Assembly (NCBI RefSeq): GCF_022867865.1
Contig: NZ_JALIEC010000004.1
Location: 372,001 to 436,000 of the forward strand
Direction of reading: 5' to 3'
Origin: Phaeobacter sp. J2-8
GTDB lineage: Bacteria; Pseudomonadota; Alphaproteobacteria; Rhodobacterales; Rhodobacteraceae
Length of the DNA: 64,000 nucleotides
The number at the start of each line of letters is the position of its first letter. The stretch's first letter is position 1. The position numbers were made by a program, and so were the translations under genes. This document shows positions 16,515-25,675 of this stretch, piece after piece. The notes under the pieces were generated by a model that was given only the letters and a program-made list of their open reading frames with translations, was not told the DNA's origin and made no database searches.

Positions 16515-18019
16515 GAGACCTCCAATGCGGCACCGGCCCAGGGGTGGGGTGCGCCGCTCAGATCTACGTAAAAGGATTTTTGCGCCATATAGGCGCGCAT
16601 GCCTTCGCGGCCTTTTTCGCGGCCTATGCCACTGTCTTTTTCACCGCCAAACGGGGTCGAAATCGAAAACTGCTTGTAGGTATTGACCCAGACGGTGCCG
16701 GTGCTGATCGCGCGGCCCACACGCCAGGCCTTGGGGAAGTCGCGGGTCCAGATTCCCGACGCCAGCCCATAATCATTGTCATTGGATTGCGCGATGACGT
16801 CGGCCTCGTCCTCAAACGGCAGCACGACCAGAACCGGGCCAAACACCTCTTCGCGGCAAATCCGGGCGGTGTTGTCGACCCCGGCAAGGATGGTCGGAAG
16901 AAAATAAGCGCCGTTTTCGTAATCGCGCCCTGCGGGGGCTGTGCCGCCGCACAGAACCTCGGCCCCGTCCGCACGTGCCATTTCCACATATTGCGCCACG
17001 CTGTCGCGATGATCGGCATGGACCATCGGGGCCACCTGGGTCGCGGGATCAAAGGGGTGGCCGACCTTCAACCGTTTGGTTGCGGCCACAAGGCGGGTGA
17101 CAAATTCATCGTGAATCCTGCGTTGCACAAACAACCGTGCGCCCGCGATACAGCTTTGCCCGGTCGAAGAAAACACGCCGAACATCACACCCGCAATGGC
17201 CTGATCAATATCGGCGTCGTCAAATACGATGGTCGGGGATTTCCCGCCCAGTTCCAGCGACACCGGCATCAACTTTTCTGCCGCCTGCCGGGCCAGCATG
17301 CGCCCGGTGGATGTGCCGCCGGTAAAGCTGACCCGTGCGATATCGGGATGTTCCACCAACAGGTTGCCGATTTCACGGCCCGCGCCGGGCAGGACCGAAA
17401 ACAACCCTTTGGGCAGACCGGCCTCTTCGACGATCCGGGCCAGTTCCAGGCTGACCAGCGGCGACCAGGACGCGGGTTTCAACAGCACAGCATTGCCCGC
17501 CGCCAACGCCGGGGCAATCTTTTGCGCATCCGATGCAATGGGCGAATTCCAGGGCGTGATTGCCGCAACCAGCCCCAGCGGCTCATAAACCGACAGGGTC
17601 AGCGCAGTGCCGCGCTGCGCGGTCAGATCCTCATCCGTGGTTTCAAGCACGGCACCGAAATAGCGGAATGTGCCGGCGGCGGACCCCGCCAAGGCGCGGG
17701 TTTCGTTCAGGGATTTGCCGGTGTCGCGGCTTTGGATCACGGCGATCCGTTCGATGTTCGCCTCGATCCCATCGGCAATGGCATAGAGATGGCGGGCCCG
17801 TTCATGCGGTTTCAACCCGCGCCATGCCGGATCGGCCTGGGCGGTCTTGGCCCGCGCAATCGCGCGTTCGCCATCGGCACGGGACGCGCCGCGCAACACA
17901 CGGTTTACCGAGCCATCGGCCGGAAACACCGATGTGATTTCGGCCCCGGTGCCGGTTTCCCATTGCCCACCTACAAAAAGCTTGCCGTCGGGCAGCGCGA
18001 TATTGCTTGCATCATACAT
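16511..18019 (-). CDS. NAD(P)-dependent aldehyde dehydrogenase
   Basis: A 502-residue ALDH-superfamily enzyme oxidising an aldehyde to a carboxylate. The general-base Glu is in LELGGKSPTIVFDDAD and the nucleophile Cys in STGQSCIAGARL, both intact; FTGGTSTGR supplies the cofactor loop. Length is normal. In the context of the operon it may oxidise a ring-cleavage aldehyde (2-hydroxymuconate-semialdehyde-type) or an aldehyde from the ThDP enzyme. Confidence 0.93.
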   Translation of the reverse strand: MYDASNIALPDGKLFVGGQWETGTGAEITSVFPADGSVNRVLRGASRADGERAIARAKTAQADPAWRGLKPHERARHLYAIADGIEANIERIAVIQSRDTGKSLNETRALAGSAAGTFRYFGAVLETTDEDLTAQRGTALTLSVYEPLGLVAAITPWNSPIASDAQKIAPALAAGNAVLLKPASWSPLVSLELARIVEEAGLPKGLFSVLPGAGREIGNLLVEHPDIARVSFTGGTSTGRMLARQAAEKLMPVSLELGGKSPTIVFDDADIDQAIAGVMFGVFSSTGQSCIAGARLFVQRRIHDEFVTRLVAATKRLKVGHPFDPATQVAPMVHADHRDSVAQYVEMARADGAEVLCGGTAPAGRDYENGAYFLPTILAGVDNTARICREEVFGPVLVVLPFEDEADVIAQSNDNDYGLASGIWTRDFPKAWRVGRAISTGTVWVNTYKQFSISTPFGGEKDSGIGREKGREGMRAYMAQKSFYVDLSGAPHPWAGAALEVS

Positions 18020-18031
18020 CGGTTCTTTTCC

Positions 18032-18856
18032 TTAGATTGCCATCGGCCCGATCCGGTTGCGGATTTCGCGCAGCACGGAATAGACAGTCGAAACCGACGT
18101 CTTGGCATTGCTGGTCGACGGCAGATTTTCGATCCGCATGGAATATTGGGCCAATGGCGATTTGACCTGATATTCATGCACGTTGCCGGGGGCCTTTGGA
18201 TCGGCAACAAGGTCCACTTTGGTGGCCTCGAAACCGGCCCCGGCCAGGGCAAGGGTCGCCGCAACATTGGCGTTCTTGGGGAATTGCGTCGCCGCCTGTC
18301 GTGCCGTTCCGGTAAAGAATACTGTCGCTTCGGTGAGCCTGTCCAACGCCAGCGTGTCTTCTGCCGGCGTGCCGACCCAGGCCGCCGGGGGTTTTGTGCC
18401 GCGATAGTGCACTTCCAACTCACCCGCAGGGCCAAGCGCCGCCAAAAGATCAATGCCGCCCACGGCCCCGGCGGGCAGGATCAGCCGGGCACCACCCTCG
18501 CGGGCGGCGGCAAGCAGGCGGTCATGCAGTACTGTGTCGACCAAAGCGCCGATTGAGACTTGCACGACGTCGATCCCATTGCGCAGCAGATCGGGCGCAA
18601 AGGCCCGCACCGCCGCATGGCGGGCACATTCCACCACCAGATCCGGCTTGCACTGCAACAGCGCCGGCAGATCGGTGCATATTCTGCGCATCGGCGCGAG
18701 ATCGCGAAACAGGTCGTCCATCCTGGCCTGTGCCGCCGGGGCTTTTTCCGGCAGAACCAGAACGTTTATCGCGTCCAGCGGGGCGTCCAGTTCTGCCGCC
18801 AGCTGCGTCAGCAGGGTGGTGGCAATATTGCCAAATCCGATCAGCGCCAGTCTCAT
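18032..18856 (-). CDS. L-aspartate-dehydrogenase-like NAD(P) oxidoreductase
   Basis: A 274-residue protein with an N-terminal Rossmann motif IGFGNIATTLL (residues 6-16) and the family region ILPAGAVGGIDLLAAL, matching the NadX/aspartate dehydrogenase fold (usual length 260-275). The NVHEYQVKSP segment near the C-terminus would hold the active-site His. Aspartate dehydrogenase makes iminoaspartate/oxaloacetate reversibly. In this cluster there are no NAD-biosynthesis genes, so a related amino-acid or imine substrate in the catabolic route is more likely. It lies 3 bp after the ThDP-enzyme gene. Confidence 0.8.
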   Translation of the reverse strand: MRLALIGFGNIATTLLTQLAAELDAPLDAINVLVLPEKAPAAQARMDDLFRDLAPMRRICTDLPALLQCKPDLVVECARHAAVRAFAPDLLRNGIDVVQVSIGALVDTVLHDRLLAAAREGGARLILPAGAVGGIDLLAALGPAGELEVHYRGTKPPAAWVGTPAEDTLALDRLTEATVFFTGTARQAATQFPKNANVAATLALAGAGFEATKVDLVADPKAPGNVHEYQVKSPLAQYSMRIENLPSTSNAKTSVSTVYSVLREIRNRIGPMAI

Positions 18857-18859
18857 GGT

Positions 18860-20533
18860 TCAGTCCTTGTTCCCGGCGGCACCGGCGGGCGGGCCGGAAA
18901 AGGCCTCGGCGAAGGGGCCAATGACGCACATGTCGACTTCGATCACCTGTGGACCATCCGCCGCCAGTGCGGTGTCCAGCACCGCGCCAAAGGCTTCGAC
19001 ATCGGTGACCTTGTGGTGCGGCATGTTGATGGATCGGCAGAATGTTTCGAACTCGGGCACCGCGACCTGCGAATAATGCCTGCGGCTGTCGTATTGCGCA
19101 TCCTGGATGTTCTGGATCACGCCATAGGCCTGATCGTTCATCAGCACATAGACCAGCGGCGCGCGTTCATCGACGGCGGTGATCATTTCGGCCAGACCCA
19201 GCATGGTGCCGCCATCGCCGAGAAGTGTGATCGCCTTTGGTCCGGTTGACGCCAGCGCAGCCCCGATGCCCATCGACACCCCCTGACCAATGCCGCCGCC
19301 AAGCGCATGTACCCCGTGGCGCGGATCGGCAATCCGAACATAGCGGTTGCCAAAGGTCGAGTTCGAGATCGTCACATCGCGCACCCAAACATGCCCATCC
19401 CGGCTGACCCGTTCGGCCAGCGCGTCGGCGACAACGCTGTACGGGCCAAGCAGATCGCGCATCCGCCCCTCTGACAGGGCCTTGGCGCGGGCGATGTCAA
19501 ACGGCAGATCCGGATCGGTGTCCAGTTTTGCGGGCAGCAGATCCAAAAGGCGGGTCAGGGTGTCGGCTGCATCGCCATGGGCAAAGATTTCCACCCCGTA
19601 ATTGCGCCCGCCCTGGCTGGCCTCGGCGTCGATCTGGATCAGCGGGCGGGGCAGGGGCAGCTTGTTGTTGCGGGTTTCATTGCCCCGCAACCGCGATCCC
19701 ACCACGATCATCAGATCGCATGTGGCATAAAGCTCTGCCGCTTCGGGCGTCATGTTGAAAGCACCCAGCGAGCCGCTTTCTTCTTCGGACACCACAGCGC
19801 GGCCATTGGTCGATGTGACAACACCGAAACCCCGGCGCATCAGCTCGGTGGCCTGTTCACGCGCGCCGCGCGCACCGCCCCCCAGCCAAAGCATGGGGCG
19901 TTTGGCCTGTTTTACCAATTCGGCGATCTCTTCGACGGCGCTGTCGGTTGCACGTGGCGTTTGTGGCAGCGGTGCATGTACGCGCGCAGCGGGATGCGCG
20001 GGCGAGCGTTGGACATCGACCGGGATTTCAAGACTGACAGGGCCGGTGGGGGCGGATACCGCCGCCGAGACCGCCGCCGTCAGCGTGCCAATGGCGCCAT
20101 TGGCATCCCACATCCGATAAACGGCCTTGGACACCCCGCGCAGCATCTCTGGCTGGCGCGGCACGTCATGGATCGCCGCACGGTCGCGGTCGGCAAATTC
20201 CCGATCGACCTGGGTGGTCAGGTGCAGCACCGGTGATCCGGCGGTCAACGCTTCGGCCTGGGCGCCCGCGGCATTGCCCGCTGCCGTCCCGGTCGAGGTC
20301 ATGCACACGCCCAGCTGTCCGGTGACGCGGGCATAGGCATCCGCCATGTTCATGGCCCCGGCTTCGCCCCGTGCGGGAACAAATCTGATCCGGCCCTGGC
20401 GGGCGACGGCGTCCAGGATCGGCATGTTGTGGATCGAGATGACACCAAAAATGGTGGTCACGCCGATATCGGCCAAATAGCGGGCGACAAAATCGCCGAC
20501 GGTGCCGGTCTTTGCAATCGGTTCCATTTTCAT
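18860..20533 (-). CDS. Thiamine-diphosphate-dependent enzyme (acetolactate synthase/decarboxylase family)
   Basis: A 557-residue three-domain ThDP enzyme: Pyr domain (residues 10-170) with the catalytic Glu in VPARGEAGAM, central FAD/NAD-like domain, and PP domain with GDGGT ... NDQAYG forming the metal/ThDP motif. Start ATG 20533 has a GAGGAAG Shine-Dalgarno; the longer frame is not family-like. Relatives include acetolactate synthase, benzoylformate decarboxylase and oxalyl-CoA decarboxylase. With an ALDH just downstream, decarboxylation of a 2-oxo acid to an aldehyde and then oxidation is a plausible pair of steps. Confidence 0.85.
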   Translation of the reverse strand: MKMEPIAKTGTVGDFVARYLADIGVTTIFGVISIHNMPILDAVARQGRIRFVPARGEAGAMNMADAYARVTGQLGVCMTSTGTAAGNAAGAQAEALTAGSPVLHLTTQVDREFADRDRAAIHDVPRQPEMLRGVSKAVYRMWDANGAIGTLTAAVSAAVSAPTGPVSLEIPVDVQRSPAHPAARVHAPLPQTPRATDSAVEEIAELVKQAKRPMLWLGGGARGAREQATELMRRGFGVVTSTNGRAVVSEEESGSLGAFNMTPEAAELYATCDLMIVVGSRLRGNETRNNKLPLPRPLIQIDAEASQGGRNYGVEIFAHGDAADTLTRLLDLLPAKLDTDPDLPFDIARAKALSEGRMRDLLGPYSVVADALAERVSRDGHVWVRDVTISNSTFGNRYVRIADPRHGVHALGGGIGQGVSMGIGAALASTGPKAITLLGDGGTMLGLAEMITAVDERAPLVYVLMNDQAYGVIQNIQDAQYDSRRHYSQVAVPEFETFCRSINMPHHKVTDVEAFGAVLDTALAADGPQVIEVDMCVIGPFAEAFSGPPAGAAGNKD

Positions 20534-20543
20534 CTCTTCTTCC

Positions 20544-21332
20544 TCAGATGGATCGTGACAGGCCGCCGGAGACTTCCAGCTGTGCCCCGGTGATGTAGCT
20601 GGCCGCACGCGACCCCAGAAAGGCGATTGCAGCGGCGGCTTCTTCCGGGGCGCCCAGGCGACCAAGCGGAATGCCCTTTGATTGCGCCAGATTGCCGTAC
20701 CATTCTGCGCGGCTCTGGTTTTGTTCCTTGCGGTCTGCAAATCGCCGGGTCCATTGGCCGGATTCCACCAATCCGATAAGGATCGAATTGACCCGCACAT
20801 CTGGGGCGACTTCCTTTGATAGCGATTTCAGCAGGTTCTGCACCCCGGCACGGGCCGACGCGGTGCAGACCATATGCGGCTCGGGCTGAAGCGCGAGAAG
20901 CGAGTTCACCGCCACAACCGCGCCCTGCGCCTCTTTCAGCATCGGCAGAAACGCCCGAAGCGGGTGGATCTGGCTGAACAGCTTCAGCTCATATTCCGCT
21001 TTCCAGTCTTCATCGGTTGTATCGGCAAAGGTCGACACACGCCCCTGGCCCGCATTGTTGACCAGCAGATCGCAGCGCCCGAAAGTATCCCGAACCTCGG
21101 CGGCGAAATCATGGACGGCATCGCGGTCCAGAACCGACAAGGCCCGCGCCAGAACCCGGTCTTCGCCGTAGTCGCGTTTCAGCACTGCGGCCACGTCCAT
21201 CAATCGGCCTTCGGTCCGGGCACAAAGCGCAACTTTTGCGCCCTCGTTCAGCAGGGTCCGCACAGTGGCCAATCCGATACCAGAAGACCCCCCCGTGATC
21301 ACCGCCACGCTGTCGTTGTATTTGTAATCCAT
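20544..21332 (-). CDS. SDR-fold protein lacking the YxxxK catalytic pair
   Basis: A 262-residue SDR with an intact TGGSSGIG nucleotide motif (residues 13-20) and VNNAG (91-95). The active site is altered: where classical SDRs have Y-x-x-x-K, this one has Cys156 and Ala160 (MVCTASARAG). The C-terminal ITGAQLEVSGG is ordinary. It overlaps the extradiol dioxygenase gene by 1 bp. Either chemistry uses other residues or the protein binds NAD(P)H without classical SDR catalysis. I believe a subfamily with this change exists. Confidence 0.85.
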   Translation of the reverse strand: MDYKYNDSVAVITGGSSGIGLATVRTLLNEGAKVALCARTEGRLMDVAAVLKRDYGEDRVLARALSVLDRDAVHDFAAEVRDTFGRCDLLVNNAGQGRVSTFADTTDEDWKAEYELKLFSQIHPLRAFLPMLKEAQGAVVAVNSLLALQPEPHMVCTASARAGVQNLLKSLSKEVAPDVRVNSILIGLVESGQWTRRFADRKEQNQSRAEWYGNLAQSKGIPLGRLGAPEEAAAAIAFLGSRAASYITGAQLEVSGGLSRSI

Positions 21333-22258
21333 CAGTCCAACTTCCCATTGCTGCGCAATTCCGGGAATCCCGGATCGGGCAGGCCTTGCATCACGGCGCG
21401 CTGTGCCGGTGTGGGTGGGCCTGCTGTCATCCAGCGATCCATGTTTTCGGGGTTGTCGCGCGACCAGACCTGGGCCTCGTGGGTGGCTTCGTCGATCTGT
21501 TGCAGTTCAGAGGTGAATTCGATCACGAACCCCGAGGGCGACACGAAATAGGCAAAAGGATTGTCGCCCGGTCCGTGACGTCCCGGCCCCCAGGTCGCGA
21601 CATGGCCCTTTTGCTTCATCCGGCCAATGCCACGCATGAATTCATCGAGCGTCGGCATTTCAAAGGCCACATGATTGACGCTAGCGTAACTTCCACGCAC
21701 CAGAGCAATCGAATGATGGTCGGAATTGCAACGCAAGAAGACCATTTGATCGGCGGAATAATCCGACACCCGAAACCCAAGCACCTCTTCGTACCAGGTT
21801 TGCCGGGCATCAATATCGGGTGTGTTCAACACCACATGGCTTACCTTGCGCGGTTTGGCCCATTCCTGGGCCTCGTCCTGTTGCAGCGCATCGCAGCGGA
21901 ACCGCAGGCGGCGATCATCCGGGTCGAGGATTTCGAAACCGTATCCGCCGGCGAAATCATCGAATTCACCCAGCGGGCGAACCACCTCTGCGCCTTTGGT
22001 CACGACCTGATCATGCAATGCCTGCATGCTGGCGCGGTCGGGCATGGCAAAATGCACATATTCGATGCCAAAGACAGGACCGTCCTTCAGACCATACAAA
22101 AATGCCTCGGAGCCGGTGCCGCGAAGATAGGCTTCGCCATCGGAATTATGCGCAAGGGTCAACCCCCACATGTCTTCATAGAACGGCAGGGTGGCGGTCA
22201 GCCCGGGGCCGCGCATCACGATGCCCCGCAAACTGCCTACGCGAATTGTATCCGTCAT
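21332..22258 (-). CDS. Extradiol (meta-cleavage) ring dioxygenase, VOC superfamily
   Basis: A 308-residue two-domain vicinal-oxygen-chelate protein. The C-terminal domain keeps the full type I extradiol set: Fe(II) ligands His141 (VSHVVLNT), His196 (VNHVAFE) and Glu247 (FVIEFTSE), plus acid/base candidates His182, His228 (PGRHGPGDN) and Tyr237. It would open a catechol-like ring next to the diol using O2. Gene order with an alpha/beta hydrolase immediately downstream matches the meta-cleavage pathway layout. The exact catechol is unknown. Confidence 0.87.
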   Translation of the reverse strand: MTDTIRVGSLRGIVMRGPGLTATLPFYEDMWGLTLAHNSDGEAYLRGTGSEAFLYGLKDGPVFGIEYVHFAMPDRASMQALHDQVVTKGAEVVRPLGEFDDFAGGYGFEILDPDDRRLRFRCDALQQDEAQEWAKPRKVSHVVLNTPDIDARQTWYEEVLGFRVSDYSADQMVFLRCNSDHHSIALVRGSYASVNHVAFEMPTLDEFMRGIGRMKQKGHVATWGPGRHGPGDNPFAYFVSPSGFVIEFTSELQQIDEATHEAQVWSRDNPENMDRWMTAGPPTPAQRAVMQGLPDPGFPELRSNGKLD

Positions 22259-22259
22259 T

Positions 22260-23093
22260 TCATGGCCTCCATTTGCCCGGATTGCGGGCGTCCTCGATCA
22301 GGTGCGCCATTGCGGTGGCAAAACCTTTGGGATCCTGTTGATAAAGTGCGTGCCCGGCGGCGGGCAGCTGTGTGAAACGGCCGCGCCAGTCCGGGCGAAG
22401 CGCCGCATGCACGCGGGCCGCGCCGTCCGGCGGGGTGATGCGGTCACCTGCGCCGACAATCACATCGGTCCGCAGGCACAACCGCTGGGCATCGTCCAGC
22501 AAACGACCCGAGGCCAGCATCCGCGCCGCCTGGCCATAGCCGGGCATCTGAACCTGTTCCATGCTGCGGCGCACACCCGCCACCAGATCGGGGTTTGCAC
22601 CCGGTTCAAACACCAGGCGATCGGCGCGGGCGGCTGCAAAGTCCTTGGCGCCCATGGTGGTCAGATCGTCGATCCGGGCCTGTGCCGCGGGGCTGAGCGC
22701 GCCACCGCGTGCCATGCCATGTCCCAGTGCGGGCGAGGCCAGAAGCAGCCGCGAAACCCGCTCGCGGTAGGTTGTGGCAAAAGCGGCGGCCACAAGCGTG
22801 CCCAGCGAATGCCCGGCAAGCAGGACATCCTGCAAATTCAGCCGGTCAAATAGACCTGCCAAGGCTTCGGCGTAATCGGATGCAACCGGCCAGTTGTCGG
22901 GCAAAGGCTCAGATCGGCCATAGCCCGGCGCATTCCAGATCACCACACGCCAGTCGGCGGGCAGCTGGGGCAGGAGCGGCGCAAAGGACGCGGCATTCGA
23001 GCCGATGCCATGCAGCAGTACCACGACCGGTCCGTCACCGCTGCGCTCGGCATATTCAACACCGTCAGAGAGATATGTTTGCAATTCGCCCAT
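22260..23093 (-). CDS. Alpha/beta-fold hydrolase, probable ring-cleavage-product hydrolase
   Basis: A 277-residue alpha/beta hydrolase with oxyanion-type HGIGSN near residue 28, nucleophile elbow GHSLG near residue 95 and catalytic His in AAGHALY near the end. The ATG at 23093 overlaps the stop codon of the upstream SDR gene, which sets the start. Placement beside an extradiol dioxygenase suggests C-C hydrolysis of a meta-cleavage product, but esterase or lactonase activity is also possible. Confidence 0.85.
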   Translation of the reverse strand: MGELQTYLSDGVEYAERSGDGPVVVLLHGIGSNAASFAPLLPQLPADWRVVIWNAPGYGRSEPLPDNWPVASDYAEALAGLFDRLNLQDVLLAGHSLGTLVAAAFATTYRERVSRLLLASPALGHGMARGGALSPAAQARIDDLTTMGAKDFAAARADRLVFEPGANPDLVAGVRRSMEQVQMPGYGQAARMLASGRLLDDAQRLCLRTDVIVGAGDRITPPDGAARVHAALRPDWRGRFTQLPAAGHALYQQDPKGFATAMAHLIEDARNPGKWRP

Positions 23094-23830
23094 CACGCGA
23101 ACACAAAGCCGTTGTTGACCGGCAGCACCTGCCCGGTCAGCGTCAATGCGCCGGGGCTGGTCAGAAAGGCCACGGTTTCGGTCACATTTCCGGGCGCTTG
23201 CGGGCCGGGAACGGCGCTGCCATCGGCATAGAGCGCATGCCGTGCCGCGGGCACATATTCCGTCGATTCCGTGGTCAGGATGCCGGGCGCGACGGCGGTC
23301 ACCCCGATCTGATCGGGGCCCAGTTCCCGCGCCAGCGACCGGGTCATGGAAATCACCGCCCCTTTGGATGCAACATAGGACATCAGGTTCGGCGCGCCCC
23401 AGATCGCGGTGTCCGAGGCCAGATTGACAATCCGCCCAGAGCCGGAGGCGCGCAGCAATGGCGCCATCGCCCGGATCATCAACCACGTGCCGCGCACATT
23501 GACGCGTTGCACCAGATCCCAGCTGTCAATTTCGATCTCTTCAAAGGGGATGCCGCCGATCCCGGTGGCGATAGCGCCGTTGTTGACCAGCCCATGCACG
23601 GTGCCGCCTGCCAGATCCTGAACCGCCGCGCCAAAGTCGGCAATGGATTGCGGTTCTGCCAGGTCGACCGGAAGGAAGTCGGCCTGCAATCTGTCGGCGG
23701 TGGCGCGGCCCTCGTCTGCAAGGATGTCGCCAAGGATAAGACGGGCCCCATGCGCCGCCAGCGTGGTTGCGATTTCGGCCCCAAGCCCGCGGGCGGCACC
23801 GGTGATGACGATGGTACGACCGGTCAACAT
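23093..23830 (-). CDS. Classical SDR-family oxidoreductase
   Basis: A 245-residue SDR with TGAARGLG at residues 10-17, VNNGA in the NNAG position and an intact YVASK active site. Start ATG 23830 overlaps the permease stop codon. Unlike the SDR at 20544-21332 it has normal catalytic residues. A plausible role is dehydrogenation of a cis-diol or alcohol intermediate to the catechol used by the extradiol dioxygenase. Confidence 0.9.
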   Translation of the reverse strand: MLTGRTIVITGAARGLGAEIATTLAAHGARLILGDILADEGRATADRLQADFLPVDLAEPQSIADFGAAVQDLAGGTVHGLVNNGAIATGIGGIPFEEIEIDSWDLVQRVNVRGTWLMIRAMAPLLRASGSGRIVNLASDTAIWGAPNLMSYVASKGAVISMTRSLARELGPDQIGVTAVAPGILTTESTEYVPAARHALYADGSAVPGPQAPGNVTETVAFLTSPGALTLTGQVLPVNNGFVFA

Positions 23831-24678
23831 CAGTGTTCCGCCTTTGGAAGATAGTGCAGCACCCGGTTTTCGACCCGCACCAAAACGGAATAGAGCAGAA
23901 AGCCGATGACAGTGAGCAGGACGATGGAGATAAACACCATGGCCGCATTGGCCTGACCGCCGCCATAAGAAATCAGAAAGCCCAACCCGGTGTTGCCGCC
24001 AACCAGTTCGCCAACCGTCACGCCGATCACGGCAAGGGTCGAGGCGATGCGCAGACCGGCCATCAAATTCGGAAGTGTCGAAGGCATCTCGACCTTCATG
24101 AACACGCCCCACCGCGACAGGTTGTAGGCCCGTGCCAGATTGACCAGATCGCGGTCCACGGTGCGCATGGCCTGAAGCACATTGACCAGCACCGGGAAGA
24201 ACACGATCAGAACCGTGACCAGCAATTTCGGGATCGAATTATAACCGAACCACATGATGAAAAGCGGCGCAAAAGCAACCTTGGGCGCGATCTGCAACGC
24301 CAGAATATAAGGCGACAGAACCTTTTCCCAGAATTCCGACATGCCCAGCAAATAGCCGATGGCGGCCCCAAGGGCGCTGCCGATGGCAAAGCCCAAAACA
24401 GTGTAGAGCGCAGTCGACAGCGTATGCTGGAGCAGCCCCTCCTGTGCCCACATCCGCTTGGCTTCGATCAGACAATCGGTCAGGGTCGGAATGATGAATT
24501 TCGGGACATCAAGTGCCGTCGGAAGATACTCCCATGCCAGCAGAAACAGCGCCAGAATGGCAAAGCTCGCGAGCATCGCGGGATTGAGAGAGCGCATCGG
24601 AGAAATCCTCGGCTTTGCGGTTGCGGGGCCTGGAGGTGCCGCGGTGGCACCTCCGACTGCGTGTGTGCTATCGGTCAC
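23830..24678 (-). CDS. NitT/TauT-type ABC transporter permease
   Basis: A 282-residue inner-membrane permease with six hydrophobic segments after a proline-rich N-terminus. The EAA-type coupling loop includes the ARAYNLSRWGVFMKVEMPSTLPNLMAGLRI region, typical of SsuC/TauC. It overlaps the receptor gene by 4 bp. Family substrates include sulfonates, nitrate, pyrimidine precursors and aromatic acids. Confidence 0.92.
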   Translation of the reverse strand: MTDSTHAVGGATAAPPGPATAKPRISPMRSLNPAMLASFAILALFLLAWEYLPTALDVPKFIIPTLTDCLIEAKRMWAQEGLLQHTLSTALYTVLGFAIGSALGAAIGYLLGMSEFWEKVLSPYILALQIAPKVAFAPLFIMWFGYNSIPKLLVTVLIVFFPVLVNVLQAMRTVDRDLVNLARAYNLSRWGVFMKVEMPSTLPNLMAGLRIASTLAVIGVTVGELVGGNTGLGFLISYGGGQANAAMVFISIVLLTVIGFLLYSVLVRVENRVLHYLPKAEH

Positions 24679-25649
24679 TTGACGAAGTCATTGGTGTAGA
24701 GATCTTCGACCGGTACGGCGGTGCGCACGATGCCGTTGACGACATAGAACGACTGAACCTCCTTGATGCGGACCGGATCAAAGCTGCCCAATGGTTGGCC
24801 GGGTGCCGCCGGATAGACCAGTTCGGAATAGGACCGCAGGATGCCTTCGATCATGGCCTCTTTGCCGGTGTGTTGCGACATGGTTGCGACATAATCGGCG
24901 GCGGCGGTTTTGGGGTCAGCCTGAATGTCCTTGACCGCCTGCAAGATGGCGCCGACAAAGCCCGCGATCATTTCCGGGCGCTCTGCGATGGTTTCGTCCG
25001 AGGCAAAGATCGCCTGGGCCATGGCCGGGAATACGGTGTCCACGGGCATTTGATCCATGTCGACACCGGCGCCTTCGATGGCGGCAATCCATTCCGGCAC
25101 ACCGGAAATCGCATCCAGGTTTCCGGCAATCGACAGTTGAATGATGCCACCCGATCCGACGGCCTGAATATCCACGTCGGATTTGCTCAGCCCGACAGAG
25201 GCCAGCACACCCAACAGGTTGTAATAGGTTGTATCCTGAAACGACAGAACGCCGATTGATTTGCCTTTCAGATCCTCTGGCCCGGTGATACCGCTGTCCG
25301 TGCGCCATGCGATCTGGGTCAAACCGCGCCCGCCAAGCAAGGCAACGCCGCGAATTTCAAGGCCGTTGGCGCGCACAACGATGGGCGTGTCCCCAATGCC
25401 GCCGCCCAATTCGGCGTTGCCGACCGCAACCTGGGTTGCCACATCCGCACCGCCCTTGCCGACGCGAAATGTCACATCCAGGCCCGCATCTTCGAAATAA
25501 CCTTTGGATTTTGCCAGCTGAAACGGGGCAAAGGCGGGCAGAAAGTCGGGCGCGGGAAAGAGATAGGTGATTTCTTCGGCGGCCTGTGCGGCGACGCCGG
25601 AAACGGCGATGACAGCGGCGGTGAGGGTTGTTTTGAGGACGTGTTTCAT
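24675..25649 (-). CDS. NitT/TauT-type ABC transporter substrate-binding protein
   Basis: A 324-residue periplasmic receptor of the NMT1/SsuA-like fold. The signal peptide ends at AAQAAEE (about residue 23). FAPFQLAKSKGYFEDAGLDV near residue 40 is the family's first conserved region. The start at 25649 removes a non-signal extension of the longer frame. It probably captures the aromatic or sulfonated growth substrate of this operon. Confidence 0.9.
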   Translation of the reverse strand: MKHVLKTTLTAAVIAVSGVAAQAAEEITYLFPAPDFLPAFAPFQLAKSKGYFEDAGLDVTFRVGKGGADVATQVAVGNAELGGGIGDTPIVVRANGLEIRGVALLGGRGLTQIAWRTDSGITGPEDLKGKSIGVLSFQDTTYYNLLGVLASVGLSKSDVDIQAVGSGGIIQLSIAGNLDAISGVPEWIAAIEGAGVDMDQMPVDTVFPAMAQAIFASDETIAERPEMIAGFVGAILQAVKDIQADPKTAAADYVATMSQHTGKEAMIEGILRSYSELVYPAAPGQPLGSFDPVRIKEVQSFYVVNGIVRTAVPVEDLYTNDFVK

Positions 25650-25675
25650 GTGGGTTTCCTGTTGGTTGTGCCGTC

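Noticed and set aside
16544-18556. Plus-strand frame of 670 codons opposite the ALDH gene
   Set aside because: Antisense shadow of an ALDH with intact Glu and Cys active residues; no motif and no ribosome-binding site.
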